A DNA stretch of 63,045 nucleotides. It comes from Bacteroidales bacterium. Lineage in GTDB: Bacteria > Bacteroidota > Bacteroidia > Bacteroidales > WCHB1-69. Shown piece after piece: positions 53,062-60,405 of this stretch. Within the stretch, counting starts at the first letter, position 1, and each line of letters opens with the position of its first letter. The translations under genes were made by a program, and so were the position numbers. The notes below the pieces were generated by a model that saw nothing but the letters and a program-made list of their open reading frames with translations, did no database searches and was not told the origin of the DNA. The DNA is taken from the NCBI GenBank assembly GCA_017649855.1, contig JAGCGA010000001.1:1-63045 (forward strand). Direction: 5' to 3'.

Positions 53062-54035
53062 ATGGCTGGTCGTGACGACTCTGGTTTGTCCAAATGAAAA
53101 TATCGGTTGATAATCATTTGCATATATTCAAAATTCCCAAATGGGATGGTCTTGGGCTCCTGACCTTTGCACAGCAAGACAAGACCTTGTTCCAGTGATT
53201 CAGTATAGGGTGTGATGTCAGCCTCCAAGGAAAAACTCATGTCATAGTTGTGCAGGACCACACGGTTGTATTCCTGATAAACCTCTTCGAAAAGGATGTT
53301 ATTCTCCTCGCAATACGACTGAAGCATCTCCATGTATTCATCCCATAATTCGGGCTTGTCGTTGAAGTTGTAGAAAAACACCACCGCTTTGTAGTCGGGG
53401 AGGGTGTCCACCTCTACTGCCTCAAAATGGCCCATGTCGTTGATGATGAATTGTTCCGTATAAGTGTGCTGACGGTGATATTTCTCCGGATGCTCCAATA
53501 CTTGCTGCTTGGTGGCACCGGTCAGCGAGCGTGTCCAGTCGTACTCTTTGACAATCCGAAAGGCGCCGTCGGGTTGTCGGTAGGTGGTCCACTTTTCGGT
53601 CTCCAACAGATCACCGTCCTGCTTGGCCAAGTTCACGGCTGCAGGCAGGATGTCCAAGATCCGCTGTGTCCCGTAGCCGGAGGTGACCAGCAGATATTTC
53701 CACTCCCGCGACTTGGACTGCACCAACATCAACTCACGTCCTTGCGGCAGACGTTCCACGCACAAAACGCCCCATTCCTCCGGAAAGGCTGTGCGCATGG
53801 TCAACTTTTGCCCTTGATATTGGTCGCTTTGGCGGAGGAAATTTTCTAATAACGTCTCTTCCATGGTGTAGAGCACGCTCTCATCTGAAAAACCGGTCTG
53901 GATGGTGTCCGGAATCAACCCTACCGGATAGTCGTACTCCTCATTTCTGACAGCATCGTCACGATGCTTGTTGTGACAGCTTGCCGCACATAACAACAAG
54001 CTGATAAGAAGCAGATAGATGGTCTTTGTTTGCAT
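53058..54035 (-). CDS. Lipoprotein of unknown function between parE and tilS
   Basis: 325 residues. MQTKTIYLLLISLLLCAASC is a lipoprotein signal (Cys20). The mature part is mixed alpha/beta, with WGVLCVERLPQGRELMLVQS, WKYLLVTSGYGTQRILDI and YKAVVFFYNFNDKPELWDEYMEML. No family is recognised. It overlaps tilS by 4 nt and follows parE by 11 nt, so it belongs to the same operon. It is a membrane-anchored, periplasm-facing protein in an otherwise cytoplasmic information-processing operon. Confidence 0.75.
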   Translation of the reverse strand: MQTKTIYLLLISLLLCAASCHNKHRDDAVRNEEYDYPVGLIPDTIQTGFSDESVLYTMEETLLENFLRQSDQYQGQKLTMRTAFPEEWGVLCVERLPQGRELMLVQSKSREWKYLLVTSGYGTQRILDILPAAVNLAKQDGDLLETEKWTTYRQPDGAFRIVKEYDWTRSLTGATKQQVLEHPEKYHRQHTYTEQFIINDMGHFEAVEVDTLPDYKAVVFFYNFNDKPELWDEYMEMLQSYCEENNILFEEVYQEYNRVVLHNYDMSFSLEADITPYTESLEQGLVLLCKGQEPKTIPFGNFEYMQMIINRYFHLDKPESSRPAI

Positions 54036-54046
54036 AGGTGTAGGTT

Positions 54047-55882
54047 TTATGATTCTTCAGAGAAGTTGTCCACCTCCTCCCGCAGATTCTCCATGATGAA
54101 ATTCTGGCGTTCCTGGGTGTTCAATCCCATATAGAAGTCAATAATGTCGTCAATGTTGCTGTTCGGATTGAGCACCACCGGCTCCAATCGGATGGATTTG
54201 CCGATAAAGCCTTTGAACTCTTTGGGGTCGATTTCGCCCAAACCTTTGAAACGGGTGATCTCAGGTTTGTTCCCTAACTTCCGGATGGCAGTGACCTTCT
54301 CCTCTTCAGAATAGCAATAGATGGTCTCTTTCTTGTTGCGGACGCGGAATAGCGGGGTTTGAAGCACATACACATGGCCGGAGCGCACCACATCAGGGAA
54401 GAGTTTCAAGAAGAAAGCGAGCAGCAGCAGACGGATGTGCATGCCGTCCACATCGGCATCGGTGGCGATGACGATGTTGTTGTATCGCAAACCGTCAATG
54501 CCGTCTTCCAGATTCAATGCCGCCTGAAGCAGGCTCAACTCCTCATTGTTGTAGATGGCACTCTTGGTTTTGATGACGTTGGCGGGCTTTCCCATCAGAC
54601 TGAAAACGGCCTGCGTGTTGGCATCCCGTGACTGTGTGATGGAGCCCGAAGCGGAGTCGCCCTCCGTGATGAAGATCATCGTCTCCAATCCGCGCGCATC
54701 GTTGGTGTTGAAGTGGTAACGGCAGTCGCGAAGCTTGCTGTTGTGCAGGCTGACCTGCTTCTGAATCTCCTTGGACTGTTTCTTGAGGTTGGCAATGGCG
54801 ACACGCTCCTTCTCAGCCTCCTGGATCTTTTTCAGGATCACATCGGCCACATCCAAATGCTTGTGCAAGTAGTTGTCCAGCAGTCGGCCAATCATCTCGT
54901 TGACATAGTTGCGGATAGTCTGCCCACCTGGTTCCATGTGCTCGGAACCCAGTTTGGTTTTGGTCTGGGAGTCGAAGATGGGGTCCTTGACCTTGATGGA
55001 CATGTTGGCTACTACGGAGTTGCGCACGTCCCCCGGCTCGAAGTTTTTCTTGAAGAAGTCACGGAAGGTCTTCACGATGGCCTCGCGCATGGCCTGCTGG
55101 TGGGTGCCCCCATGCTCCGTGTATTGGCTGTTGACAAACGTGTAGTACTCCTCGCCGTATTTCCGGTTGGTGTGGACCATGGAGAACTCGAAGTTGTCGT
55201 CTTTCAGATAGATAGGCTCATACAAGGCGTTGTCGCCCACTTTCTTGTTGAGCAAATCCAAGAGACCGTTTTTGGAGTAGAAGCGCTTGCCGTTGAAGTT
55301 GATGGTCAGGCCGCGGTTCAGATAGACGTAGTTCCAGAGCAGGTTCTCGATGTATTCGGTGTACCATTCGTAGTTCTCGAAGATGGTGTTGTCAGGGAGG
55401 AAGGAGGCCATCGTACCGTTCTTCTCGTCGGTCGCCTCGATGGGATACTCCTTGGTCAGCAGGCCGGCGGAGAACTCGGCTCTTTTCATTTGGCCATCGC
55501 GCACGCTTTGCACGAGCAGGTGCGTGGAGAGCGCGTTCACTGCCTTCACACCCACGCCGTTCATGCCGATGGATGCGAAGTCGCCCTTGAAGTTGCGGCC
55601 CGTGTTCATCTTGGAGTAGCAATCGACCACCTTGTTCAAGGGGATGCCGCGCCCGTAGTCGCGCACGGTCACGCGGTTTTCCTTGATGGTGACGTCAATG
55701 ACCTTGCCATAGCCGTTCATGAACTCATCGATGGCGTTGTCCATCACCTCCTTCAGAAGCACGTAGATGCCGTCGTCGTGCGACGAGCCGTCACCCTTCT
55801 TGCCGATGTACATGCCGGGTCTCGTCCGGATGTGCTCGTACCAATTCAGGGTTATAATGTTATCATCTTGATATTCTGCCAT
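54047..55882 (-). CDS. parE: DNA topoisomerase IV subunit B (type IIA, GyrB/ParE family)
   Basis: 611 residues. GHKL ATPase: EVMDNAIDEFMNGYG (45-59), GRGIPLNKV and GMNGVGVKAVNALST; transducer GGTHQQAMREAIVK; TOPRIM FITEGDSASGSI, TDADVDGMHIRLLLLAFFL. At 611 residues without the GyrB insert, it fits Bacteroidetes ParE rather than GyrB. It unlinks daughter chromosomes together with ParC, which is not adjacent. The leader holds palindrome copy 2 (55923-55950), between the promoter at 55993-56000 and the ATG. Confidence 0.92.
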   Translation of the reverse strand: MAEYQDDNIITLNWYEHIRTRPGMYIGKKGDGSSHDDGIYVLLKEVMDNAIDEFMNGYGKVIDVTIKENRVTVRDYGRGIPLNKVVDCYSKMNTGRNFKGDFASIGMNGVGVKAVNALSTHLLVQSVRDGQMKRAEFSAGLLTKEYPIEATDEKNGTMASFLPDNTIFENYEWYTEYIENLLWNYVYLNRGLTINFNGKRFYSKNGLLDLLNKKVGDNALYEPIYLKDDNFEFSMVHTNRKYGEEYYTFVNSQYTEHGGTHQQAMREAIVKTFRDFFKKNFEPGDVRNSVVANMSIKVKDPIFDSQTKTKLGSEHMEPGGQTIRNYVNEMIGRLLDNYLHKHLDVADVILKKIQEAEKERVAIANLKKQSKEIQKQVSLHNSKLRDCRYHFNTNDARGLETMIFITEGDSASGSITQSRDANTQAVFSLMGKPANVIKTKSAIYNNEELSLLQAALNLEDGIDGLRYNNIVIATDADVDGMHIRLLLLAFFLKLFPDVVRSGHVYVLQTPLFRVRNKKETIYCYSEEEKVTAIRKLGNKPEITRFKGLGEIDPKEFKGFIGKSIRLEPVVLNPNSNIDDIIDFYMGLNTQERQNFIMENLREEVDNFSEES

Positions 55883-55922
55883 ATCACTATCTTACAATTG
55901 TCAAATCCGGTTTTTCCGGTCT

Positions 55923-55950
55923 GTAGAGACGTTTCATGAAACGTCTCTAC
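55923..55950. repeat. Palindromic repeat, copy 2 (GAGACG family), in the parE leader
   Basis: A perfect 28-bp palindrome with arms GTAGAGACGTTTCA / TGAAACGTCTCTAC. It lies in the transcribed leader of parE, 41 nt before its ATG. Confidence 0.9.
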
Positions 55951-55992
55951 CAGGTTCCATAATGGTTTTGTCGCATTCTTGAAAATGCGGTG

Positions 55993-56000
55993 CAAAAGTA
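55993..56000 (-). promoter_or_regulatory. -7 promoter element for the parE operon
   Basis: TACTTTTG followed by C on the minus strand, about 110 nt before the parE ATG. Confidence 0.6.
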
Positions 56001-56105
56001 CAAAAAAAATCGGTTGCTTTCGGAGTCACCTGCAAGTCAAAATGTGTTGTGATGCCACGATAAGGAAGCATCGGAGGGTAGCTCTAGCTCTTTTGAAAAA
56101 AGTGC

Positions 56106-56113
56106 TATTTTTG
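56106..56113 (+). promoter_or_regulatory. -7 promoter element for the metal exporter
   Basis: TATTTTTG followed by C, 15 nt before the ATG at 56129. Confidence 0.6.
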
Positions 56114-56128
56114 CGGCTCAAATAAAAC

Positions 56129-57028
56129 ATGGACAAGACCGTTATTCTCGACCGTTTGCTGGATGTCTTTAAAGACAGTCTGGAGATCACTGGCTGGGTG
56201 ATTTTGATGATGACGTTGATAGAGCTGATCAATGTGTCGTCATCAGGAAGGCTGTTGGCCAAGGTGCGCAACCGCCCCTTCCTGCAGATTCTCCTTGCCG
56301 CTTTGTTGGGTGCTATCCCAGGCTGTGCGGGTGGGTTTGCCGTGGTCTCCATGTTCACCCACGACTTGATCTCTTTTGGTGCGCTCATCTCTGGCATGGT
56401 GGCCACTTTTGGCGATGAGGCCTTCTTCCTCTTCGTGCAAAATCCTCGATGGGGAGCGATCCTCACGGCAATTCTTTTTGGCATTGCCATATTGTCAGGT
56501 CTGCTCTTTATGCTGATTTCCAAACGATGGAAGTTCACGCTGGAACCTCACAATTTTGATATCCATGAGGAGGTTGACGGTCATGAACCGGCCACTTCGG
56601 ATGTTCATAAGAATGGTTTCAAGAATCGGGTCCTCCATTTCTTGAAAGAACATTTCTGGCATCACGTGGTGAAACATCATCTGCTGAAGGTCTTCCTATG
56701 GTCTTTTGGAGTCTTGTTGCTGCTCATGCTGGTAGGCTTGTTTGTGGATGTAGAGCAACTGCTGCAGGCCAAGCAATGGGCTCGGTATGCCATGTTGTTG
56801 GCAGCGGTTTTGGTGGGCTTGATCCCGGAATCGGGACCCAACCTCATCTTTATCGCTATGTTTTTGAATGGAACTATCCCCTTCGGCATCCTGTTGGCCA
56901 ACTCTATCTCGCAAAACGGCCATGCCGGCCTGCCCCTCCTGGCACAGTCGCGCCGAAACTTTTTCATTGTGAAAACCATCACCCTGGCGCTGGGATTTCT
57001 TGTGGGAATGCTGGCCATTTGTGTGTGA
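56129..57028 (+). CDS. Putative heavy-metal/manganese exporter (ArsP_2 type)
   Basis: 299 residues with about eight to ten hydrophobic helices. GAIPGCAGGFAVVSMFTHDLI (about 53-73) and GLIPESGPNLIFIAMFLNGTI (about 229-249) form the two symmetry-related motifs of this family; ISQNGHAGLPLLAQSRRNF near the end is conserved. A His-rich cytoplasmic loop (EEVDGHEPATSDVH, then HFWHHVVKHH, about 150-190) could bind metal. The family is annotated as putative manganese or heavy-metal permease. Substrate and direction are inference. An orphan promoter/leader copy at 57077-57140 points antisense into its 3' end. Confidence 0.8.
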   Translation: MDKTVILDRLLDVFKDSLEITGWVILMMTLIELINVSSSGRLLAKVRNRPFLQILLAALLGAIPGCAGGFAVVSMFTHDLISFGALISGMVATFGDEAFFLFVQNPRWGAILTAILFGIAILSGLLFMLISKRWKFTLEPHNFDIHEEVDGHEPATSDVHKNGFKNRVLHFLKEHFWHHVVKHHLLKVFLWSFGVLLLLMLVGLFVDVEQLLQAKQWARYAMLLAAVLVGLIPESGPNLIFIAMFLNGTIPFGILLANSISQNGHAGLPLLAQSRRNFFIVKTITLALGFLVGMLAICV

Positions 57029-57076
57029 TGTGAAAATATGCCACATCCCTAAGGGTATTGTAACTACAAAATAAGA

Positions 57077-57140
57077 TCACTGCTCACTATAGTCATAACG
57101 TGAAAAAGAGAAAAGGTGACAGCCGGGGGCAAAAATAAAA
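57077..57140 (-). repeat. Orphan leader copy C of the tandem cassette array
   Basis: Shares with copies A and B, apart from a few mismatches, the promoter TATTTTTG (57137-57130), the conserved leader GGTGACAGCC... and two of the heptamers (TCACTGC, TCACTAT at 57077-57090). Nothing resembling the constant signal peptide follows; instead it would transcribe antisense to the metal exporter. Confidence 0.8.
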
Positions 57141-57161
57141 ATGTTGGTCCGTTCACGTTCA

Positions 57162-57983
57162 CTACAACTGTATTTCAAACCTGAAGCCAAGTAATGGTAT
57201 CGCAATGAAAACATATCCAAAATCGACAGTCCAGCTTGCCCCGAACCACAATTGTTTGTTGTTCCGGTATCGGTAGCTGCAACCAAGATATTGGGATATA
57301 TAGCCACCCCATCCCCAATAACTCTTGAATTCTCCATCTTGTAACGGGTAGGAAGTCAATTCTATGGACGGACCACCTGCAATGCCTATGACAGGACTCC
57401 ATTTGAACCTGTTGAACCAACGGTATCGGAAGTCCAAACCCAATTTGAAACCGACGTTTTCAAAAGACCTGAGGCCGTTTTTGGAACCGTTGGAGATACC
57501 TTTCATAGGCATAACGAATGTCAAATCTTCGTCGTAGCCATGCGTGTATGCAAATTGAAAATCCAGCGAAAGTATCAGCCAAGGGTTAAATTGGATACCG
57601 TTCAGTACATGTAAACGAACCCCCATTTCGTAATATTTCTGATTATCATACTCCATCGCAAAGGGCTGAAGGACATAATCCACCCCAAGAGCATGATAAT
57701 AGCTGACTTTTGATTTCCGTTTTTCGGGTTGGTTTTTGTCCGTCTGCATCGGGACCAACGTGTCGTGCACTCGCAGCGTGTCGTGCACGAAGAGGGTGTC
57801 ATAGACCGGCTCTTCCTCCACCACGTACAGGGTGTCGCGGTGCTGGGCGGAGAGGGGAGAGACGAGGGCGAGGAGGACGACGAGGGCCAGACACGCACGT
57901 ATTGCGCTGCGCGCATACTGTGCTACCGAGCTCTTGCCCCTTCGGGGCTGCTTAAGGAAGTGGTTTCTAATATACATAGCCAT
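57162..57983 (-). CDS. Exported beta-barrel-like protein, cassette copy B (constant N-terminus, variable C-terminus)
   Basis: 273 residues. The N-terminus MAMYIRNHFLKQPRRGKSS is followed by a hydrophobic signal ending SPLSAQ (about residue 47), then a constant 35-residue segment rich in DTL repeats (YDTLFVHDTLRVHDTLVPM). From about residue 83 it is unlike copy A and has alternating aromatic/hydrophobic strands (FNPWLILSLDFQFAYTHGY, WSPVIGIAGGPSIELTSYP, GASWTVDFGYVFIAIP) ending FRFEIQL, as in outer-membrane beta-barrels. The family is not recognised. A GC hairpin, GCCCC/GGGGC, lies in codons 12-17. Confidence 0.7.
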   Translation of the reverse strand: MAMYIRNHFLKQPRRGKSSVAQYARSAIRACLALVVLLALVSPLSAQHRDTLYVVEEEPVYDTLFVHDTLRVHDTLVPMQTDKNQPEKRKSKVSYYHALGVDYVLQPFAMEYDNQKYYEMGVRLHVLNGIQFNPWLILSLDFQFAYTHGYDEDLTFVMPMKGISNGSKNGLRSFENVGFKLGLDFRYRWFNRFKWSPVIGIAGGPSIELTSYPLQDGEFKSYWGWGGYISQYLGCSYRYRNNKQLWFGASWTVDFGYVFIAIPLLGFRFEIQL

Positions 57984-58074
57984 ATCGGTTTAGCACTGTT
58001 CACTGTTCACTGTTCACTGCTCACTAATATCATAACGTGAAAAAGCGAAAAGGTGACAGCCGGGGGCAAAAATA
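57740..58074 (-). repeat. Constant cassette block, copy B (promoter, leader, signal peptide, 35-residue segment)
   Basis: About 335 bp nearly identical to 58616-59033 apart from an 81-bp insertion in that copy. In the about 120 bp at 57740-57860 only one difference from copy A was seen by eye. Includes the promoter TATTTTTG (58074-58067), heptamers (57993-58027), the ATG at 57983 and the start of the reading frame; similarity ends at the Asp82 codon. Confidence 0.9.
57993..58027. repeat. Heptanucleotide repeats in leader B
   Basis: Five units: GCACTGT, TCACTGT, TCACTGT, TCACTGC, TCACTAA (plus strand), ending about 10 nt upstream of the minus-strand ATG at 57983. Confidence 0.85.
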
Positions 58075-58079
58075 AAATC

Positions 58080-58940
58080 TTATTTAATCATACAGAATCT
58101 GACGGCGAAATTCAGCGAAATGTCATATCCGTGATAAGGATATTCCGTCGGCATACCCGTATAGCAAATCAACCATAACGGATTGTTGTCCAAACTGGTA
58201 CGTGGCGATTTGGCATTTGCCGATTTCAGAAGGGAACAATAACCTGCCCTGAGGTCTATTTGAAAAGAGAGTTTAGGTCTTTTCAAGACAAACTCCACCC
58301 CAAACAAAGGATATACCCCAAGTTTCCAAAGCGTTGGTCGGAGTATTGAAACGCCTCCCGACAAGCCAGCTCCGACCATATAATAGTAAAGCACCCCGTT
58401 TTTCTCAGCAATTTGACGTTGATATAAAAAGTTTTGAGAAAGTTCATATACGTACAGTATAAAACTATTCTCCGGAGAATAGTTGTTAATGAAAAATCTG
58501 CCTGAAAAATCGGTTTGGAAAACACAATTCTTGGAAATGCCGTATTTGATGGAAGGCCCGCCTCCGAGCACGTTAACATTCAAACCTGCACTAAACTTGT
58601 AAAATCCAGTACTATCCGTCTGCATCGGGACCAACGTGTCGTGCACTCGCAGCGTGTCGTGCACGAAGAGGGTGTCATAGACCGGCTCTTCCTCCACCAC
58701 GTACAGGGTGTCGCGGTGCTGGGCGGAGAGGGGAGAGGCGAGGGCGAGGAGGACGACGATGACGAGGGACAGACACACACGTATTGCGCTGCGCTCACCC
58801 GTATCGCTGTCTCCGCAGTCCGAACTTGTCTCTGGTGCCAAGTCCCACACTGCGCTGCGCTTGTATGGGGTTACTTGCGCTTCGCGCGTCTTGCCCCTTC
58901 GGGGCTGCTTAAGGAAGTAGTTTCTTATATACATAGCCAT
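58080..58940 (-). CDS. Exported beta-barrel-like protein, cassette copy A (constant N-terminus, variable C-terminus)
   Basis: 286 residues. It starts MAMYIRNYFLKQPRRGK like copy B, but then carries 27 extra residues (TREAQVTPYKRSAVWDLAPE and more) before the hydrophobic signal (IRVCLSLVIVVLLALASPLSAQ). The constant DTL segment follows to Asp109. The variable part has other strands: GLNVNVLGGGPSIKYGIS, FFINNYSPENSFILYVYEL, GLSGGVSILRPTLWKLGVY, SFQIDLRAGYCSLL and YDISLNFAVRFCMIK, with an aromatic end typical of outer-membrane barrels. A GTG inside the insert-free region could be an alternative start giving a normal signal peptide. Confidence 0.7.
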   Translation of the reverse strand: MAMYIRNYFLKQPRRGKTREAQVTPYKRSAVWDLAPETSSDCGDSDTGERSAIRVCLSLVIVVLLALASPLSAQHRDTLYVVEEEPVYDTLFVHDTLRVHDTLVPMQTDSTGFYKFSAGLNVNVLGGGPSIKYGISKNCVFQTDFSGRFFINNYSPENSFILYVYELSQNFLYQRQIAEKNGVLYYYMVGAGLSGGVSILRPTLWKLGVYPLFGVEFVLKRPKLSFQIDLRAGYCSLLKSANAKSPRTSLDNNPLWLICYTGMPTEYPYHGYDISLNFAVRFCMIK

Positions 58941-59033
58941 ATCGGTTTATCACTGTTCACTGCTCACTGTTCACTGCTCACTAATATCATAACGTGAAAA
59001 AGTGAAAAGGTGACAGTCGGTGGGGCAAAAATA
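58616..59033 (-). repeat. Constant cassette block, copy A
   Basis: Contains the promoter TATTTTTG (59033-59026), leader, heptamers (58950-58984), ATG (58940), signal peptide and constant segment. Differs from copy B mainly by an 81-bp insertion with CGCTGCGC and GCGCTTCGCGC motifs. Confidence 0.9.
58950..58984. repeat. Heptanucleotide repeats in leader A
   Basis: Five units: TCACTGT, TCACTGC, TCACTGT, TCACTGC, TCACTAA (plus strand). Confidence 0.85.
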
Positions 59034-59053
59034 AAAAAATCGGACAAACAATA

Positions 59054-59080
59054 TTGCATTCGAAAAATATTGTAATTTTG
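59054..59080 (+). promoter_or_regulatory. Promoter for the AAA ATPase
   Basis: TAATTTTG (59073-59080) followed by C, with TTG at 59054-59056. It is back to back with the promoter of cassette A (59026-59033). Confidence 0.6.
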
Positions 59081-59105
59081 CAGTGGATTTCGAATAAACA
59101 TAAAT

Positions 59106-60374
59106 ATGCAAGCATACGTAAAAAGAGACACCTATCTTAATCGGTTGATTGTCAGGAGAAACAACAACATGGTTAAAGCTATAACAGGACCGCGGCGTGC
59201 AGGAAAATCCTTCCTGCTGAATCCTATTTTTAAAGATTATCTATTGGAGCAAGGGGTTCAGGAAGACCACATCATCAGCATTTCTTTTGACATTGAGGAT
59301 GAAGATACTCCTCGTGAACTGCTGGACAGGGAGAAGCTAAAAGAATATCTGTATTCACGAATCATCTCAAAAACAGAACCTTACTATGTGTTTTTAGATG
59401 AGATTCAGGAAGTTGAGAATTTTGAGAAGATTGTCAACGGATTGAACAATCGTCCAAATGTGGACGTGTATATCACGGGCAGCAATTCGAAATTCCTCTC
59501 CAACGACATCATCACGATTTTCAGAGGTCGCAGCGATGAGGTGAACATCATGCCTTTCACATTTAAGGAATTTTGTCAGGACCGGCAAGAGTCAGTCGGT
59601 GAATTATGGAAGGAGTATTACACCTTCGGAGGACTTCCTGCACTCAGGATGATGCCGACATACGAACAGAAAACCTCGTATCTGCAAAGGCTCTGGAAGA
59701 AGACCTATCTCGACGATGTGGTAGAACGGCATCACGTGGAAAACCGAGAGGCACTTGAGGCGATTACCGATGCTTTGTGTTCCTCCGTCGGATCGCTGAC
59801 AAACACTTCACGAATCACCAACACATTGGCGAGTGTGAGGAAAATTAAAATCTCAGACGATACGGTTTCCAAATATATCGGATATTTGGAAGAGGCGTTC
59901 TTGTTCAACGAAGCCAAAAGATACAACATCAAAGGGAATAAGTATTACGAAAACATTAAAAAATACTATTCGGTTGATGTTGGGCTAAGGAATGTCCGTT
60001 TGAATTACAGACAACTGGAGCAGACCCACCTGATGGAAAATATTATCTTCAATGAGCTTTTACATCGGGGTTACGTTGTTGATGTCGGGGTGATCGAAGC
60101 TCGAGTGATGAAAAATGGGAAATCAGAATACAAACAGTATGAGGTGGATTTTATTGCAACCAACGGGAACGAAAAGTATTACATCCAGTCGGCATACGAG
60201 TTGTCCTCCGATACTAAACGCGAGCAGGAACTTAACTCTCTGAATCGAATTGACGATTCTTTCCAGAAGATTGTCATTGTCAAAGACGATATTATGCCTT
60301 ATCGAGATGAAAAAGGCATTTACTTTACTGGATTGTTTCAGTTCCTGATGAGTGACAAGATAGTGGCAATCTGA
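59106..60374 (+). CDS. AAA ATPase with DUF4143-like C-terminal domain
   Basis: 422 residues. Walker A TGPRRAGKSF (27-36), Walker B YVFLDEIQEV (about 93-102), and the sensor ITGSNSKFLSND belong to the AAA_14 family; EYYTFGGLPALRMMP and YLDDVVERH, then VDVGLRN and MENIIFNELLHRGY followed by EVDFIATNGNEKYYIQSAYEL (a PD-(D/E)xK-like DUF4143 fold), complete it. These proteins are common accessory genes in Bacteroidetes, with suggested nuclease-like or defence roles that remain unproven. It has a promoter divergent from the cassette array. Confidence 0.88.
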   Translation: MQAYVKRDTYLNRLIVRRNNNMVKAITGPRRAGKSFLLNPIFKDYLLEQGVQEDHIISISFDIEDEDTPRELLDREKLKEYLYSRIISKTEPYYVFLDEIQEVENFEKIVNGLNNRPNVDVYITGSNSKFLSNDIITIFRGRSDEVNIMPFTFKEFCQDRQESVGELWKEYYTFGGLPALRMMPTYEQKTSYLQRLWKKTYLDDVVERHHVENREALEAITDALCSSVGSLTNTSRITNTLASVRKIKISDDTVSKYIGYLEEAFLFNEAKRYNIKGNKYYENIKKYYSVDVGLRNVRLNYRQLEQTHLMENIIFNELLHRGYVVDVGVIEARVMKNGKSEYKQYEVDFIATNGNEKYYIQSAYELSSDTKREQELNSLNRIDDSFQKIVIVKDDIMPYRDEKGIYFTGLFQFLMSDKIVAI

Positions 60375-60405
60375 AGAATTCGGCAAAAATGCAATTACTT
60401 CGCAA

